DNA of 64,000 nt, taken from contig NW_021167086.1 of NCBI RefSeq assembly GCF_003711515.1, positions 1 through 64,000 of the forward strand, given 5' to 3'. This document shows positions 63,587 to 64,000 of this stretch, in pieces; positions within the stretch are counted from its first letter, which is position 1; the number at the start of each line of letters is the position of its first letter. A program made the position numbers and the translations under genes. The notes under the pieces are model-generated. The model saw nothing but the letters and a program-made list of their open reading frames with translations, did no database searches and was not told where the DNA came from. The stretch comes from Sodiomyces alkalinus F11. Lineage: Eukaryota > Ascomycota > Sordariomycetes > Glomerellales > Plectosphaerellaceae.

Positions 63587-64000
63587 AAGTTCTCGACTTA
63601 TAAAAGCTTTGACCTATCTCTTCTTTCGCTTCTTTCAACTGAGGTTATCGGATTCAGGGCATGGCCACGGACTAGGGCAATCAGACTAAAGTGCCTGCAC
63701 TGGTCAAGATCATATTTCGGGGCGTTTTTGTCTTTGCATTGCTACGGTGCTACGGATTCTTCTCGGCCTGGGTGCCTACGGTTCGTTTGGCTTGATGTCC
63801 AGCTTAGAGTTGCTTGTCGCGAGTCTCTAAATTTCTCTTTTGCTGTGCACTCTACCTGGGTTTGGGACAGGCGTTCGACGGTGGGCGGTAATGACGGTTC
63901 ACTTATACTTTCTTTTTTCCTCCTTTTTTTTTTTTCTCTTTTTTTTTGTTCTCTTCTTTTTGTTTTGCCTCGGCAACACGATGGGCATGTCCCTGCCTCT
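63587..64000. other. 3' flank of the Mpv17/PMP22 gene to window end
   Basis: Likely 3' UTR and intergenic DNA, ending in T-rich tracts (63910-63960). No gene is seen before the window stops. Confidence 0.5.

Overview
The window is the left end of a chromosome of a filamentous ascomycete (Pezizomycotina, most likely a Sordariomycete). Support: 234 bp of CCCTAA repeats begin at base 1 in the orientation of a left telomere. Genes carry short introns (about 45-290 bp) with GT(A/G)NGT donors and CTAAC/CTGAC-type branch sites. Coding regions are GC-rich, and the LTR retrotransposons are AT-rich wrecks whose changes follow repeat-induced point mutation (RIP: CpA to TpA, read as TpG to TpA on the other strand).

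Layout. 1-234 telomere. 235-about 3572 a minus-strand Ty3/gypsy relic cut off by the telomere just where reverse transcriptase should begin. 3779-5201 a decayed ankyrin-type gene with two in-frame TAG stops. 5202-7792 no gene recognised. 7793-30726 a gene island: four-TM MARVEL-like protein, BTB/POZ protein, DUF1349 lectin-fold protein, TFIIIB subunit BRF1, IML2/TTC39-type protein, TBC Rab-GAP and an acidic nuclear protein. 31401-38800 a complete but dead Ty1/copia element (196-bp LTRs) that also carries an extra plus-strand ORF between pol and the 3' LTR. 39328-54950 a second gene island: alpha/beta hydrolase with a long disordered N-terminus, fatty-acid-hydroxylase-superfamily membrane protein, E2 ubiquitin-conjugating enzyme with a probable GC-AG intron, aldo-keto reductase, HIT protein, the shared RNA polymerase subunit RPC10/RPB12, GPN1/NPA3 GTPase and CWF19-like splicing factor. 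55307-61682 a dead Ty3/gypsy element (128-bp LTRs, AGAC target duplication). 62350/62647-63586 an Mpv17/PMP22 membrane protein.

How genes relate. BRF1 (Pol III initiation), RPC10 (subunit of Pol I, II and III), GPN1 (assembly and nuclear import of RNA polymerase) and CWF19 (spliceosome disassembly) all belong to basic gene expression; the last three are consecutive, and GPN1/CWF19 share a 340-bp divergent promoter. HIT/RPC10 is another divergent pair. Such genes are unexpected this close to a telomere and contrast with the RIP-dead transposon blocks. Intergenic DNA repeatedly shows short palindromic motifs built from GGTACCT(T)AGGTACC and ACTTCGTAC.

Limits: coordinates of spliced genes are read by eye from splice signals and frame continuity; family calls rest on visible motifs and no database search was run. 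I found no tRNA, rRNA, CRISPR array, secondary-metabolite core gene or telomere-linked helicase.
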